The position numbers and the translations under genes are program-made. A stretch of DNA of 64,000 bases from an uncultured Eubacteriales bacterium (GTDB lineage: Bacteria; Bacillota; Clostridia; Oscillospirales; Oscillospiraceae), in NCBI GenBank assembly GCA_900317905.1, contig ONIN01000002.1:175815-239814 (forward strand), given 5' to 3'. Under the pieces are notes generated by a model. It saw nothing but the letters and a program-made list of their open reading frames with translations. It did not search any database and was not told where the DNA came from. Below are positions 17,173-25,746 of the stretch, in pieces (position 1 is the stretch's first letter; every line of letters starts with the position of its first letter).

Positions 17173-18006
17173 TCAGACCGCGATGGGGATCTTGCCCGTG
17201 AACTCGCTGAACTCGTAGCCCTCGACCTGGAAGCTGTCGCGGGTGAACTTGTAGAAGTCATCCACGCTCTCGTCGATGAGGAACTTCGGCGCGGCCTTGG
17301 GCTCGTTCTGGATGATCTGCTCGATCACCGGCACGTGGCGGTCGTAGATGTGGGCGTCGGCGATGACGTGCACCAGCTCGCCCACCTGCAGACCGGAGAC
17401 CTGGGCCATCATGTGCACCAGCACGCTGTACTGCACCACGTTCCAGTTGTTGGCTGCCAGCATGTCCTGGCTCCGCTGGTTCAAAATAGCGTTCAGAGTG
17501 TTGCCGGAGACGTTGAAGGTCATGGAGTAGGCGCAGGGGTAGAGGGCCATCTCGTGGAGATCCTGGAAGTTATAGATGTTGGTCATGATCCGGCGGGAGG
17601 CGGGGTTGTGCTTCAGGTCATAGAGCACCCGATCCACCTGGTCAAACTCACCCTCGGCGTACTGGTGCTTCACGCCCAGCTGGTAGCCGTAGGCCTTGCC
17701 GATGGAGCCGTTCTCATCCGCCCACTGATCCCAGATGTGACCCCGGAGATCGTGGATGTTGTTGGACTTCTGCTGCCAGATCCACAGCAGCTCGTCCACG
17801 GCGGTCTTCCAATAGGTGCGCCGCAGGGTCAGCAGCGGGAATTCCTCCGCCAGATTGTAGCGGTTCACGATGCCGAATTTCTTCACGGTGTGGGCCGGGG
17901 CGCCGTCATCCTCCCAGCGGGGACGCACCTCGCGGTCCGTGTCCCAGACGCCGTTGGCGAGAATATCTTTGCAGTTTTGAATGAAAACCTGATCTGCGTA
18001 ACTCAT
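17173..18006 (-). CDS. thyA: ThyA, thymidylate synthase
   Basis: ThyA methylates dUMP with methylene-THF. The catalytic Cys is in LYPCAYSMTF (the usual PCH..QF is varied here), the dUMP-phosphate arginine block is LNQRSQDM, and the C-terminal half has HVIADAHIYDRH. The 277-residue length fits the family. I start at the ATG at 18006 after AGGAGG. folA follows in the same operon. Confidence 0.92.
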   Translation of the reverse strand: MSYADQVFIQNCKDILANGVWDTDREVRPRWEDDGAPAHTVKKFGIVNRYNLAEEFPLLTLRRTYWKTAVDELLWIWQQKSNNIHDLRGHIWDQWADENGSIGKAYGYQLGVKHQYAEGEFDQVDRVLYDLKHNPASRRIMTNIYNFQDLHEMALYPCAYSMTFNVSGNTLNAILNQRSQDMLAANNWNVVQYSVLVHMMAQVSGLQVGELVHVIADAHIYDRHVPVIEQIIQNEPKAAPKFLIDESVDDFYKFTRDSFQVEGYEFSEFTGKIPIAV

Positions 18007-18207
18007 GTCGCATACCTCCTGTCGATGTTCGACATAAACCAGTATAACCGAAGGATTACGATGCCGCAACTAGCCAATTTCACAAAATCGAGCGGGAAAA
18101 TTCTACACGACCTGCCGAACATTACCGTCTCCGGTGTGTCAGTTCTGTGTTATAATGAACGGGAAGCGGAGACTCTGTCTTCAAAATCTGAAACATGGAG
18201 GGACATT

Positions 18208-20709
18208 ATGAAACAGTCGAGAAAGCTGCTATCCCTGCTGCTGGTGCTGTGCCTGATCTTCAGTCTGACCTGCACTGTCTTCGCAGTAGAGGGTGCGCCT
18301 GCCGAGCTGGCAGGCAAGACCGTGATCCTGCATACCAACGATGTGCACGGCGCAGTCCTTGGCTACGCCAAGGCGGCACAATTGAAGGCCGACTACGCGG
18401 CCAAGGGCGCCGACGTCATTCTGGTGGACTGCGGCGACTACAGCCAGGGTGCTCCCGAGGTAAGCATCAGCAAGGGCGGCAATGCCATCGCTATGATGAA
18501 CACCGCCGGCTATGACTATGTCACCCTGGGCAACCACGAGTTCGACTACGGCTATGACAATCTGGTCAGCATTTTGAAGGATGCCAAGTTCCAGCTGCTC
18601 TGCGCCGACGTGACCAAGGACGGCAAGGCGGCCTTCACCGGCCACGCCGTGGTTGAGAAGGGCGGCGTGAAGATCGGCCTGTTCGGTCTCGACACCCCCG
18701 AATCGCTCACCAAGGTCAACCCCGCTCTGATCCAGGGCGTCAATTTCCCCCAGGAAAAGGAGCTCTATGCCTGCGCCCAGGCTGAGATCGACGCGCTGAA
18801 GGCCGACGGCGCCGACCTGATCGTCTGCCTGAGCCATCTGGGCATCGACGCCGAGAGCGCGCCCAACCGCTCCATCGACGTTTACAACAACACCAAGGGC
18901 ATCGACGTGATGCTGGACGGTCACTCCCACACCGTCATGACCCCCGGTGTGGAGAAGATCCAGACCGGCGTCAACGTGGATAAGGAGACCGGCGCGGAGA
19001 CTCCCGTTTTTGTGGAGAACCCCTGCAAGGATCTGCCCATCCAGTCCACCGGCACCAAGTTTGCCTATGTGGGCGTGGTCGTGATCGACAATGCCAAAAA
19101 GGCCATTGAGAAGTACGAGCTGGTTCCCGCCGCCGACATTCAGGACGACGCTGCGGTCCTGGCGGCCGGCCAGAAGATCGTCGACGATGTGAACGCCACT
19201 TACGGCGCCAAGTTCGCCGAGAGCAGGGTGGCCCTCAACGGCGACAAGGCCCCCGGCAACCGCACCGAGGAGACCAACCTGGGCGATCTGATCACCGACG
19301 CCATGCTCTGGAGCGTCCTGAAGGACCCCGATGCGCTGCTGGTGAACGAGGAAAACGTGATCTGTATCACCAACGGCGGCGGCATCCGTGCCCCCATCGC
19401 CGTGGGCGACATCACCATGAAGGACATCAACACCGTCCTGCCCTTCGGCAACACCGTGGCTGTGGTCTATGTCACCGGCGCGGAGCTGCTGGAGGCGCTG
19501 GAGGCTTCCACCTACTGCACGCCCACTGCCATCGGCGGCTTCCCGCAGGTCTCCGGCATCCGCTTCACTGTCGCCACCGATGTGGAGTTTGACCAGGGCG
19601 AGCAGTACCCCGATTCCACCTACTACGCGCCCAAGAGCATCAACCGCGTCACCATCCTCGATGTAAACGATCAGGAATTTGATCCCGAGGCCGTCTACGC
19701 CGTGGTCACCAACAACTTCTGCGCGGCCGGCGGCGACACCTATTACGCCTTTAAGAACGCCTCCAGCCAGTTCGACACCAGCATCCCCATGGATGAGGCA
19801 GTCATGGCTTACATCGACGAGGTGCTGGAGGGCGTCGTGGGCGAGATGTATTCCGAGCCCATGGGTCGCATCCTGGTGGGAACTCAGGACGAGCTTGCCC
19901 TGGCGAAGCTGAAGCAGGACGCCTATCGCCTGCTGGAGGGCCTGCTGCCGAAGGAGGCCTATGTCCTGAATACCGCCAAGGCGGTGGACAAGGCCGGCCA
20001 TGACGTCGCCGCAGCCGACACCCTCAAGGACGCCGAGGCAGCCTTCAAGGCCCTCGAGACCGCCATCGCCGCTCTGAAGGTCAAGGACAACACCTTCAAG
20101 GATGTGGCGGCAAACGCCTGGTATGATCCGGCTGTGGACTTTGTCGCCGCTGTGGATCTGATGAACGGCACCGGCGATAACCTCTTCCAGCCCGAATCCA
20201 CCATGACCCGCGCCATGGTCGTCACGGTGCTCTATCGTCTGGCCGGATCTCCCGATGTGAAGGATCTCAAGTGCGACTTCAAAGACCTGACCCAGGATTG
20301 GTACAAGAACGCTGTTATCTGGGCTGCCAATCATCGGATCACCAACGGCACCTCCGCCACCACCTTCGAGCCCAATACGATCATCACCCGTGAGCAGATG
20401 GCCGCCATGCTGGCCCGCTTCCTGCTGGGCGAGGTGGGCGCTCCCCCCGAGGGTGCGGAGCTGACCGCGCTGAAGGAAGAGCTGGCGCTGCTGTATGCCG
20501 ACGGCGCTTCTGTCTCTGCCTTTGCCGCGCTGCCGGTGCTCCGGATGAGCGAAATGGAGATCATGCAGGGCGGCGGCGCCGAGGGCGACAACCTGCCCGC
20601 CTTCCGTCCCCAGGGTCAGATGATGCGCTCCGAGTGCGCTCAGGTGCTCCTGAACGTCTATCGGGCGCTTCCCGGCTGGTGGTTCGATTCGGAGCTTCCC
20701 GCCGCCTGA
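18208..20709 (+). CDS. Surface 5'-nucleotidase/metallophosphatase with SLH domains
   Basis: An 833-residue exported protein with an N-terminal signal peptide ending near TVFA. The calcineurin-like domain has HTNDVHG, DCGDYSQG, GNHEFDYG and DGHSH metal-binding motifs, followed by the 5'-nucleotidase C-terminal domain (TNLGDLITDAMLW, ITNGGGIRAPIAVGDI). The last ~200 residues carry two clear SLH repeats (FKDVAANAWYDPAVDFV; FEPNTIITREQMAAMLAR) and a third weaker one. SLH domains bind pyruvylated wall polymer, and a CsaB-type gene lies at 27814-30042. Probably scavenges nucleotides at the cell surface. Confidence 0.92.
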   Translation: MKQSRKLLSLLLVLCLIFSLTCTVFAVEGAPAELAGKTVILHTNDVHGAVLGYAKAAQLKADYAAKGADVILVDCGDYSQGAPEVSISKGGNAIAMMNTAGYDYVTLGNHEFDYGYDNLVSILKDAKFQLLCADVTKDGKAAFTGHAVVEKGGVKIGLFGLDTPESLTKVNPALIQGVNFPQEKELYACAQAEIDALKADGADLIVCLSHLGIDAESAPNRSIDVYNNTKGIDVMLDGHSHTVMTPGVEKIQTGVNVDKETGAETPVFVENPCKDLPIQSTGTKFAYVGVVVIDNAKKAIEKYELVPAADIQDDAAVLAAGQKIVDDVNATYGAKFAESRVALNGDKAPGNRTEETNLGDLITDAMLWSVLKDPDALLVNEENVICITNGGGIRAPIAVGDITMKDINTVLPFGNTVAVVYVTGAELLEALEASTYCTPTAIGGFPQVSGIRFTVATDVEFDQGEQYPDSTYYAPKSINRVTILDVNDQEFDPEAVYAVVTNNFCAAGGDTYYAFKNASSQFDTSIPMDEAVMAYIDEVLEGVVGEMYSEPMGRILVGTQDELALAKLKQDAYRLLEGLLPKEAYVLNTAKAVDKAGHDVAAADTLKDAEAAFKALETAIAALKVKDNTFKDVAANAWYDPAVDFVAAVDLMNGTGDNLFQPESTMTRAMVVTVLYRLAGSPDVKDLKCDFKDLTQDWYKNAVIWAANHRITNGTSATTFEPNTIITREQMAAMLARFLLGEVGAPPEGAELTALKEELALLYADGASVSAFAALPVLRMSEMEIMQGGGAEGDNLPAFRPQGQMMRSECAQVLLNVYRALPGWWFDSELPAA

Positions 20710-20731
20710 CCAAAACCTCATAAACCAATTT

Positions 20732-20793
20732 GGAGCGCCGGTTTCCGGCGCTCCTCTTATATAAAAAAACAGCCCGCCGATCGGCGGGCTGTT
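20732..20793. terminator. Two tandem intrinsic terminators
   Basis: GGAGCGCCGG-tttc-CGGCGCTCC is followed by CTCTTAT; then AACAGCCCGCCG / CGGCGGGCTGTT has flanks of A and T and works both ways, towards the convergent nadE. Confidence 0.85.
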
Positions 20794-20806
20794 TTGTGTT
20801 TTGGAA

Positions 20807-22702
20807 TTACTCCAGCTCGTCCACCATCTGGAGATAGAGGGCGTTGGAGCCGTCGCTGGGCATGAGGAAGCCGGTGCGGGGGCTGAGACTGAAGCCGACC
20901 AGCGTGGGGCCGTCCTGGAGGCAGGAGCGCTTGAACTGCTGGCTGAACAGGCGGCGGCAGTAGCTGCGCAGCCACTTTTTCAGCGTGTCGTGGTCGAACT
21001 CGTCGCCGTAGGCGATGTCGGCCAGACGCAGCACTTTGCCGGGGGTGAAGCCGTTCTCCACCAGATAGTACAGGAAGAAGTCCTGGAGGTTGTAGGGGCC
21101 CACGGACTCCTCGCTCTTCTGGGCGATCTCGCCATTGCGGGTGGGGGGCAGCAGCTCCGGGGAAACCGGGGTGTCCAGCACGTCGAACAGTGCGTCAGCC
21201 AGCACCTTGTCCTCGGTGGTCTCGGCCACGTAGCGAACCACCATCTGCACCATGGTCTTGGTGCTGCCGGCGTTCACGTCGTACATGGAGATGTGGTCGC
21301 CGTTGTAGGTGCACCAGCCGTCGGCAAACTCGGACATGTCCTCGGTGCCCACGTGGATGCCGCCGTCGGCGAAGCCGTTGGCCACGTCCATGAGGATCTG
21401 GGTGCGCTCGCGGGCCTGGGCATTCTCATAGACCACGTTGCGGTTCTCGGGGTCGTGGTCGATGTCCTTGAAGTGCTGCATGACGCTGTCGCCGATGTCG
21501 ATGACGCGCACCGTGGCACCCAGCTGCTCAGAGACGATGATGGCGTTGGACTTGGTGCGGTCGGTGGTGCCGAAGCAGGGCATGGTCACCGCAGTGACAT
21601 AGTCTGCCGGCAGGCCCATCATCTTCACGGCCTCGGCGCAGATGATGACCGCCAGAGTGGAGTCCACACCGCCGGAGATGCCGACGACCGGGTGCTTCAG
21701 ACCGGCGTACTCCATGCGGCGCACCAGAGAGCTGGCCTGCATCCGCAGCAGGCGCTTGGCAGCCTCGTGGTAATCCGCCTCGTCCGCGGGACGGTAGGGG
21801 TACTTGCCGAAGGGACGGGTCAGCTCGGTGTCCACCAGCTCTTCGCCCCAGCCCACCATGGTGTACTCGCAGCAGCAGCCGTCGAAGCCCTGGGCGCGGC
21901 GGCGGGCGGAGACCAGCAGCTCCACGTCGATCTCGGTGGAGACGAAGGTGCAGCCGTCCTCAGCCTTGGCCAGGATCTGGCCGTTCTCCGCCACAACGCA
22001 CAGACCGGAGTAGGTGGCGTCGGTGCTGCTCTCGCCGAAGCCGGGGGCAGCCAGGATGGAAGCGGTCTTCAGCTTGCGGCTCTGGACCTTCTGGCCGCAG
22101 GTGTTCACCATGGCGGAATCCATGCTCATGGGGAAGCCCGCCATCTGGGCGATGACGGTGGCGCCGGCAAGGGCGTGCTCGGAGGCGGGAACCGTGGGGG
22201 CGCTCAGATCGCCGCCCACCTGCACGGCCACCTTCAGGTCGGGCATGACGGCGTTTTCAAACAGCAGCTTGGAGCCGAAGAACACCGGCTCGTCCGCGAA
22301 GTACAACTCGTCCACACAGCCGCAGGCGGGGGTGAAATGCTTGTCGCCGGGGTTGGTCATGGGCACCAGACCCAGCAGCTCGCCGTTGCAGACCGCGGCG
22401 GCGCAGTCATAGACCTTGCTGCCTTTCTCCACCGGCAGACCCACGAACACCAGCATGTCCATGCCGGCGGAGGCGTCCACCACCTTGTCCAGAGCGGCGG
22501 CAGAACCCCGCAGCAGGGTGTTCTGGTAGAACAGATCGCCGCAGGTCACGCCCGTGAGGCTCAGCTCCGGGAACACCAGCAGCTTCACGCCCTTGTCATT
22601 GGCCTGCTGCATGGTCTCGATGATTTTTTCCGCGTTGAACATCGGGTCGGCCACGCGCAGCTCCGGCGCGGCGGCGGCCACCTTTAGAAAGCCATGTTTC
22701 AT
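20807..22702 (-). CDS. nadE: NadE, NAD+ synthase with a degenerate glutaminase domain
   Basis: The 631-residue protein has an N-terminal nitrilase-like domain and a C-terminal amide-ligase domain with the PP-loop GISGGVDSTLA. It has the architecture of glutamine-dependent NAD synthase. Of the nitrilase Glu-Lys-Cys triad only the Glu is clear (VFPELSLTG). The Lys position (usually GxxPK) reads GLVPMTN, and the Cys position (usually ICED) reads VGGDLSAP. The enzyme probably cannot hydrolyse glutamine and may use ammonia. The start at 22702 follows AAGGGGATAAC. Confidence 0.88.
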   Translation of the reverse strand: MKHGFLKVAAAAPELRVADPMFNAEKIIETMQQANDKGVKLLVFPELSLTGVTCGDLFYQNTLLRGSAAALDKVVDASAGMDMLVFVGLPVEKGSKVYDCAAAVCNGELLGLVPMTNPGDKHFTPACGCVDELYFADEPVFFGSKLLFENAVMPDLKVAVQVGGDLSAPTVPASEHALAGATVIAQMAGFPMSMDSAMVNTCGQKVQSRKLKTASILAAPGFGESSTDATYSGLCVVAENGQILAKAEDGCTFVSTEIDVELLVSARRRAQGFDGCCCEYTMVGWGEELVDTELTRPFGKYPYRPADEADYHEAAKRLLRMQASSLVRRMEYAGLKHPVVGISGGVDSTLAVIICAEAVKMMGLPADYVTAVTMPCFGTTDRTKSNAIIVSEQLGATVRVIDIGDSVMQHFKDIDHDPENRNVVYENAQARERTQILMDVANGFADGGIHVGTEDMSEFADGWCTYNGDHISMYDVNAGSTKTMVQMVVRYVAETTEDKVLADALFDVLDTPVSPELLPPTRNGEIAQKSEESVGPYNLQDFFLYYLVENGFTPGKVLRLADIAYGDEFDHDTLKKWLRSYCRRLFSQQFKRSCLQDGPTLVGFSLSPRTGFLMPSDGSNALYLQMVDELE

Positions 22703-22736
22703 GTTGTTATCCCCTTTTTCAAATAATAATTGTTTC

Positions 22737-23117
22737 TCAGGGCGTCTCCGCAAACTCCACCAGCGTGCGGTCGAAGTATTTCAAAACCGCTGCGCGGGTG
22801 GTGACGTAGGCGTCGTGGGTGGTTGAAACGGTCACGGTGTCTCCGGTCACTTCGGCGGAGGCGTTTTCGTCGATCTGCGGCAGTACCACGTCGTTGAGCT
22901 CCGCTGCCAGCGCGTCCAGATGCTCTGCGTAGTATTCCGCATCCTCCGGCGGTTCATAGCCCTTGATGGGGGCTCTGCCGCTGGTAAAACAGAAGACCAG
23001 AAACAGAATGAAGATGATCAGCACGATGGCCGCGCCGCCGGGGCGGAGCCAGCGCACGATCTGAAACCCCGGATGCTCCTTGGGCTCCTGCTCAGGAGGC
23101 GTTACGATCTGGGGCAT
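22737..23117 (-). CDS. Small single-pass membrane protein, function unknown
   Basis: I do not recognise this gene. The 126-residue product has a Pro/Glu-rich cytoplasmic start, one membrane helix (AAIVLIIFILFLVFCFTSG) and a ~75-residue outer domain rich in Asp/Glu. The ATG at 23117 follows the glyS stop directly (TGAGATG), so the two are coupled. nadE begins 34 nt further downstream, so glyS, this gene and nadE may be one transcript. Confidence 0.65.
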   Translation of the reverse strand: MPQIVTPPEQEPKEHPGFQIVRWLRPGGAAIVLIIFILFLVFCFTSGRAPIKGYEPPEDAEYYAEHLDALAAELNDVVLPQIDENASAEVTGDTVTVSTTHDAYVTTRAAVLKYFDRTLVEFAETP

Positions 23118-23118
23118 C

Positions 23119-24516
23119 TCAGTAGGCGATGCGCTGGGCGATATAGGCCTCCAGCTCCTCCACGGGGATGCGCACCTGCTCCATGCTGTCGCGGTCGCGG
23201 ACGGTGACGCAGCCGTCCTCGGCGCTGTCAAAGTCGTAGGTCACGCAGAAGGGAGTGCCGATCTCGTCCTGGCGGCGATAGCGCTTGCCGATGGAGCCGG
23301 CCTCGTCATAGTCGCACATAAACTTCTTCTGCAGCTTGTGGTAGAGCTCGGTGGCGGGGCCGGAGAGCTTCTTCGAAAGCGGCAGCACCGCGCACTTGAA
23401 GGGGGCCAGCGCCGGGTGGAAGCGCATGACCACGCGGGTGTCGTTCTTGACCTCGTCCACGACCTCCTCGTCGTAGGCCTCCACCAGGAAAGCCAGGGTC
23501 ACGCGGTCGGCGCCCAGAGAGGGCTCGATGACGAAGGGCACATAGTGTTCGTTCTTCTCCTGATCGAAGTAGTCCAGATCCTGGCCGGAGTGCTGGATAT
23601 GCTGGGTCAGGTCGTAGTTGGTGCGGTCGGCCACGCCCCACAGCTCGCCCCAGCCGAAGGGGAAGAGGTACTCGAAGTCGGTGGTGGCCTTGGAGTAGAA
23701 GCTCAGCTCCTCCTTCTCGTGGTCGCGGAGACGGAGATTCTCGTCCTTCATGCTGAGATTCTGCAGCCATTCATGGCAGAAGTTGCGCCAGTACTCGAAC
23801 CACTCCAGGTCGGTGTCCGGCTCGCAGAAGAACTCCAGCTCCATCTGCTCAAACTCGCGGATGCGGAAGATGAAGTTGCCCGGGGTGATCTCGTTGCGGA
23901 AGCTCTTGCCGATCTGGCAGACGCCGAAGGGGATCTTCCGGCGGGTGGTGCGCTGGATGTTCTTGAAGTTGACGAAGATGCCCTGGGCGGTCTCGGGACG
24001 GAGATAGACCTCGGAGGCGGTGTCCTCAGTGACGCCCTGGTGGGTTTTGAACATCAGGTTGAATTTACGAATATCGGTGAAATCGCTCTTGCCGCAGCCG
24101 GGGCAGGGGATGGCCTTCTCGCGGATGAAGGAAACCATATCCTCGTTGGTCATGGCCTCCACGTTCACGTCCACGTCGTTTTCCTTGACCCAGTCCTCGA
24201 TGAGCTTGTCCGCGCGGTGGCGCATATGGCAGCCCTTGCAGTCAATGAGCGGATCGTTGAAGGTCGTCACATGGCCCGACGCAACCCAGACCTGGGGGTT
24301 CATGAGGATGGCGGAGTCCAGACCCACGTTGTAGGGGTTCTCCTGGACGAACTTCTGCCACCAGGCGCGCTTGACATTGTTCTTCAGCTCCACGCCCAGG
24401 GGGCCGTAGTCCCAGGAGTTGGCGAGACCGCCGTAGATCTCACTGCCGGGGTAGACGAAACCTCTGCCCTTGCACAGGGCGACGATCTTGTCCATGGTTT
24501 TTTCGGTGTTTTTCAT
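23119..24516 (-). CDS. glyS: GlyQS/GlyS, glycyl-tRNA synthetase (homodimeric type)
   Basis: A class II synthetase of 465 residues, the archaeal/eukaryotic-like alpha2 form. Class II motif 2 is near [19 protein letters not shown], and motif 3 has [15 protein letters not shown]. The N-terminus has [19 protein letters not shown]. The anticodon-binding domain is at the C-terminus ([15 protein letters not shown]). I start at the ATG at 24516 after AAGGAGGAACGAT. The leader has a strong promoter and a terminator-like hairpin. Confidence 0.94.
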   Translation of the reverse strand: MKNTEKTMDKIVALCKGRGFVYPGSEIYGGLANSWDYGPLGVELKNNVKRAWWQKFVQENPYNVGLDSAILMNPQVWVASGHVTTFNDPLIDCKGCHMRHRADKLIEDWVKENDVDVNVEAMTNEDMVSFIREKAIPCPGCGKSDFTDIRKFNLMFKTHQGVTEDTASEVYLRPETAQGIFVNFKNIQRTTRRKIPFGVCQIGKSFRNEITPGNFIFRIREFEQMELEFFCEPDTDLEWFEYWRNFCHEWLQNLSMKDENLRLRDHEKEELSFYSKATTDFEYLFPFGWGELWGVADRTNYDLTQHIQHSGQDLDYFDQEKNEHYVPFVIEPSLGADRVTLAFLVEAYDEEVVDEVKNDTRVVMRFHPALAPFKCAVLPLSKKLSGPATELYHKLQKKFMCDYDEAGSIGKRYRRQDEIGTPFCVTYDFDSAEDGCVTVRDRDSMEQVRIPVEELEAYIAQRIAY

Positions 24517-24557
24517 ATCGTTCCTCCTTGCCCCGTCAATGGATATGACGGAAGCCC

Positions 24558-24625
24558 AAAAAATCTTCGCCGCCGGCTGCGGCAAAGTCAACCTTTATTA
24601 TATCACCGGAAAAACGCCCATGCAA
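24558..24625 (-). promoter_or_regulatory. glyS promoter and terminator-like leader hairpin
   Basis: On the minus strand TTGCAT (24620-24625), 17 nt, TATAAT (24597-24602). About 10 nt past the -10 box a 9-bp stem (24565-24573 with 24579-24587, one G-T wobble) is followed by a run of six T (24558-24563). It is too short for a T-box riboswitch; it may attenuate or protect the mRNA 5' end. Confidence 0.5.
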
Positions 24626-24650
24626 GCTATGACAGAATGTTATCATATAG

Positions 24651-24680
24651 AAAACCCACCGGGTTTCCGGTGGGTTTTTA
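24651..24680 (-). terminator. Intrinsic terminator after thioesterase gene
   Basis: AAAACCCACCGG / CCGGTGGGTTTT stem with T-run on the minus strand, just past the stop at 24685. Confidence 0.85.
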
Positions 24681-24684
24681 GAGG

Positions 24685-25074
24685 TTATTTCCCTTTGCTC
24701 TCGGCTTTGGCGACGAACTTTTCCATATCGATGAGGAACCGCTCGTGGGTGCCTTTGCCGATGGGGCCCATGTCGTCATAGGCGGTGACGGAGAAAACCA
24801 GCCGTCTGCGGTCGATCTCGATGAGCTCCGCCTCGGCTCTGGCCGTCATGCCGACGGGGGTGGCGGCGTCGTGGGAGATGGAGAGCTTCGTGCCCACGCT
24901 GCCCTGGCCGGGCTCCAAATAGGGCGCCAGTGCGTTGCAGGCGGCCAGCTCCATGATGGCACACATCCACGGGGTGGCGAACACCCGCACCGCACCGCTG
25001 CCCACGGCGGCTGCGGTCTTGTCCTCGGTGACGACCATCTCGGCCGCTCCCTTGATGCCAATTTGCAATTCCAT
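24685..25074 (-). CDS. Hotdog-fold thioesterase (FlK-like)
   Basis: A 129-residue hotdog protein like the fluoroacetyl-CoA thioesterase family: FATPWMCAIMELAACNAL, GQGSVGTKLSISHDAATPVG and RRRLVFSVTAYDDMGPIGKGTHERF. The conserved Thr/Glu/His positions appear as T in FATP, E in MELA and H in SHDA. The true acyl-CoA substrate is unknown. Last gene of a minus-strand operon ending at a terminator. Confidence 0.82.
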   Translation of the reverse strand: MELQIGIKGAAEMVVTEDKTAAAVGSGAVRVFATPWMCAIMELAACNALAPYLEPGQGSVGTKLSISHDAATPVGMTARAEAELIEIDRRRLVFSVTAYDDMGPIGKGTHERFLIDMEKFVAKAESKGK

Positions 25075-25098
25075 ATTCGTATTCCTCCTCAAAAGAGT

Positions 25099-25737
25099 TC
25101 AGCGTTCGAAGATCACGCCGCCCGCCTCGGTGGGGTGGTCGTAATAGAGAATGTCGGCTGCGTCGGTTTTATAGCGCAGCAGCTTCAGGACGATCATCAC
25201 GTCGCCGCCGGCGCTGAGGATCATCACCAGTCCGAACAGCACCAGGAAAAAGGATCCGGTGAACATCGAAATGATGGTGGGGATCAGCCCCAGGACGATC
25301 AGCGGCATCAGGGCGCCCAGGATGTAGGGCCCCTTTTTCATGGGCGCCGCGCAGGTGCAGTAGGGGGTGAGATACTTCATCATGATGCCGAACTCGACGT
25401 CCTTCCAGCCGTTTTCGGCGAAGCAGGCCCAGGTGATGCCGTGGATCAGCTCGTGGGCCACCACGGCGATCAGGAAGACCCCCAGAAATGCGAGCGTACC
25501 GCCGAAGCCGAAGGTGATGCTCAGATCCCGGTGCCGGTTGCAGAGGAAAAACAGCAGGAAGATCCCGATGGTCAGCGGGATGGCCGCCAGCATGGTGTAG
25601 GCGTTGGCCTTCACGATGCCGATGGTGAAGAAGGTTTCTTTATAGCCCTTCGCGGCGAGCGTTTCGCGGACCTGATTGAAGTGATTGAGCCGCCGCTGCT
25701 CCGCTTCGGTCAGCGGGCGTTCTGATTCATTGTTCAT
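25099..25737 (-). CDS. DUF3267 membrane protein, putative zinc metalloprotease
   Basis: A 212-residue protein with about four membrane helices and the zinc motif VVAHELIHGITW, as in site-2-protease-like DUF3267 proteins. A cysteine pair (PYCTCAAP) follows. Function unknown; HExxH inside a helix suggests intramembrane proteolysis. The ATG at 25737 follows GAGGTGC and lies 9 nt after the trkH stop. Confidence 0.78.
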   Translation of the reverse strand: MNNESERPLTEAEQRRLNHFNQVRETLAAKGYKETFFTIGIVKANAYTMLAAIPLTIGIFLLFFLCNRHRDLSITFGFGGTLAFLGVFLIAVVAHELIHGITWACFAENGWKDVEFGIMMKYLTPYCTCAAPMKKGPYILGALMPLIVLGLIPTIISMFTGSFFLVLFGLVMILSAGGDVMIVLKLLRYKTDAADILYYDHPTEAGGVIFER

Positions 25738-25746
25738 GGTTGCACC

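Noticed and set aside
16726-18207. Upstream extension of the 5'-nucleotidase frame
   Set aside because: The frame is open back to 16726 over antisense thyA-folA, but the signal peptide, GGAGGGAC ribosome site and TATAAT box place the start at 18208.
24517-24684. T-box riboswitch upstream of glyS
   Set aside because: The leader from the predicted start site to the ATG is only about 75 nt, far too short for stem I and the antiterminator.
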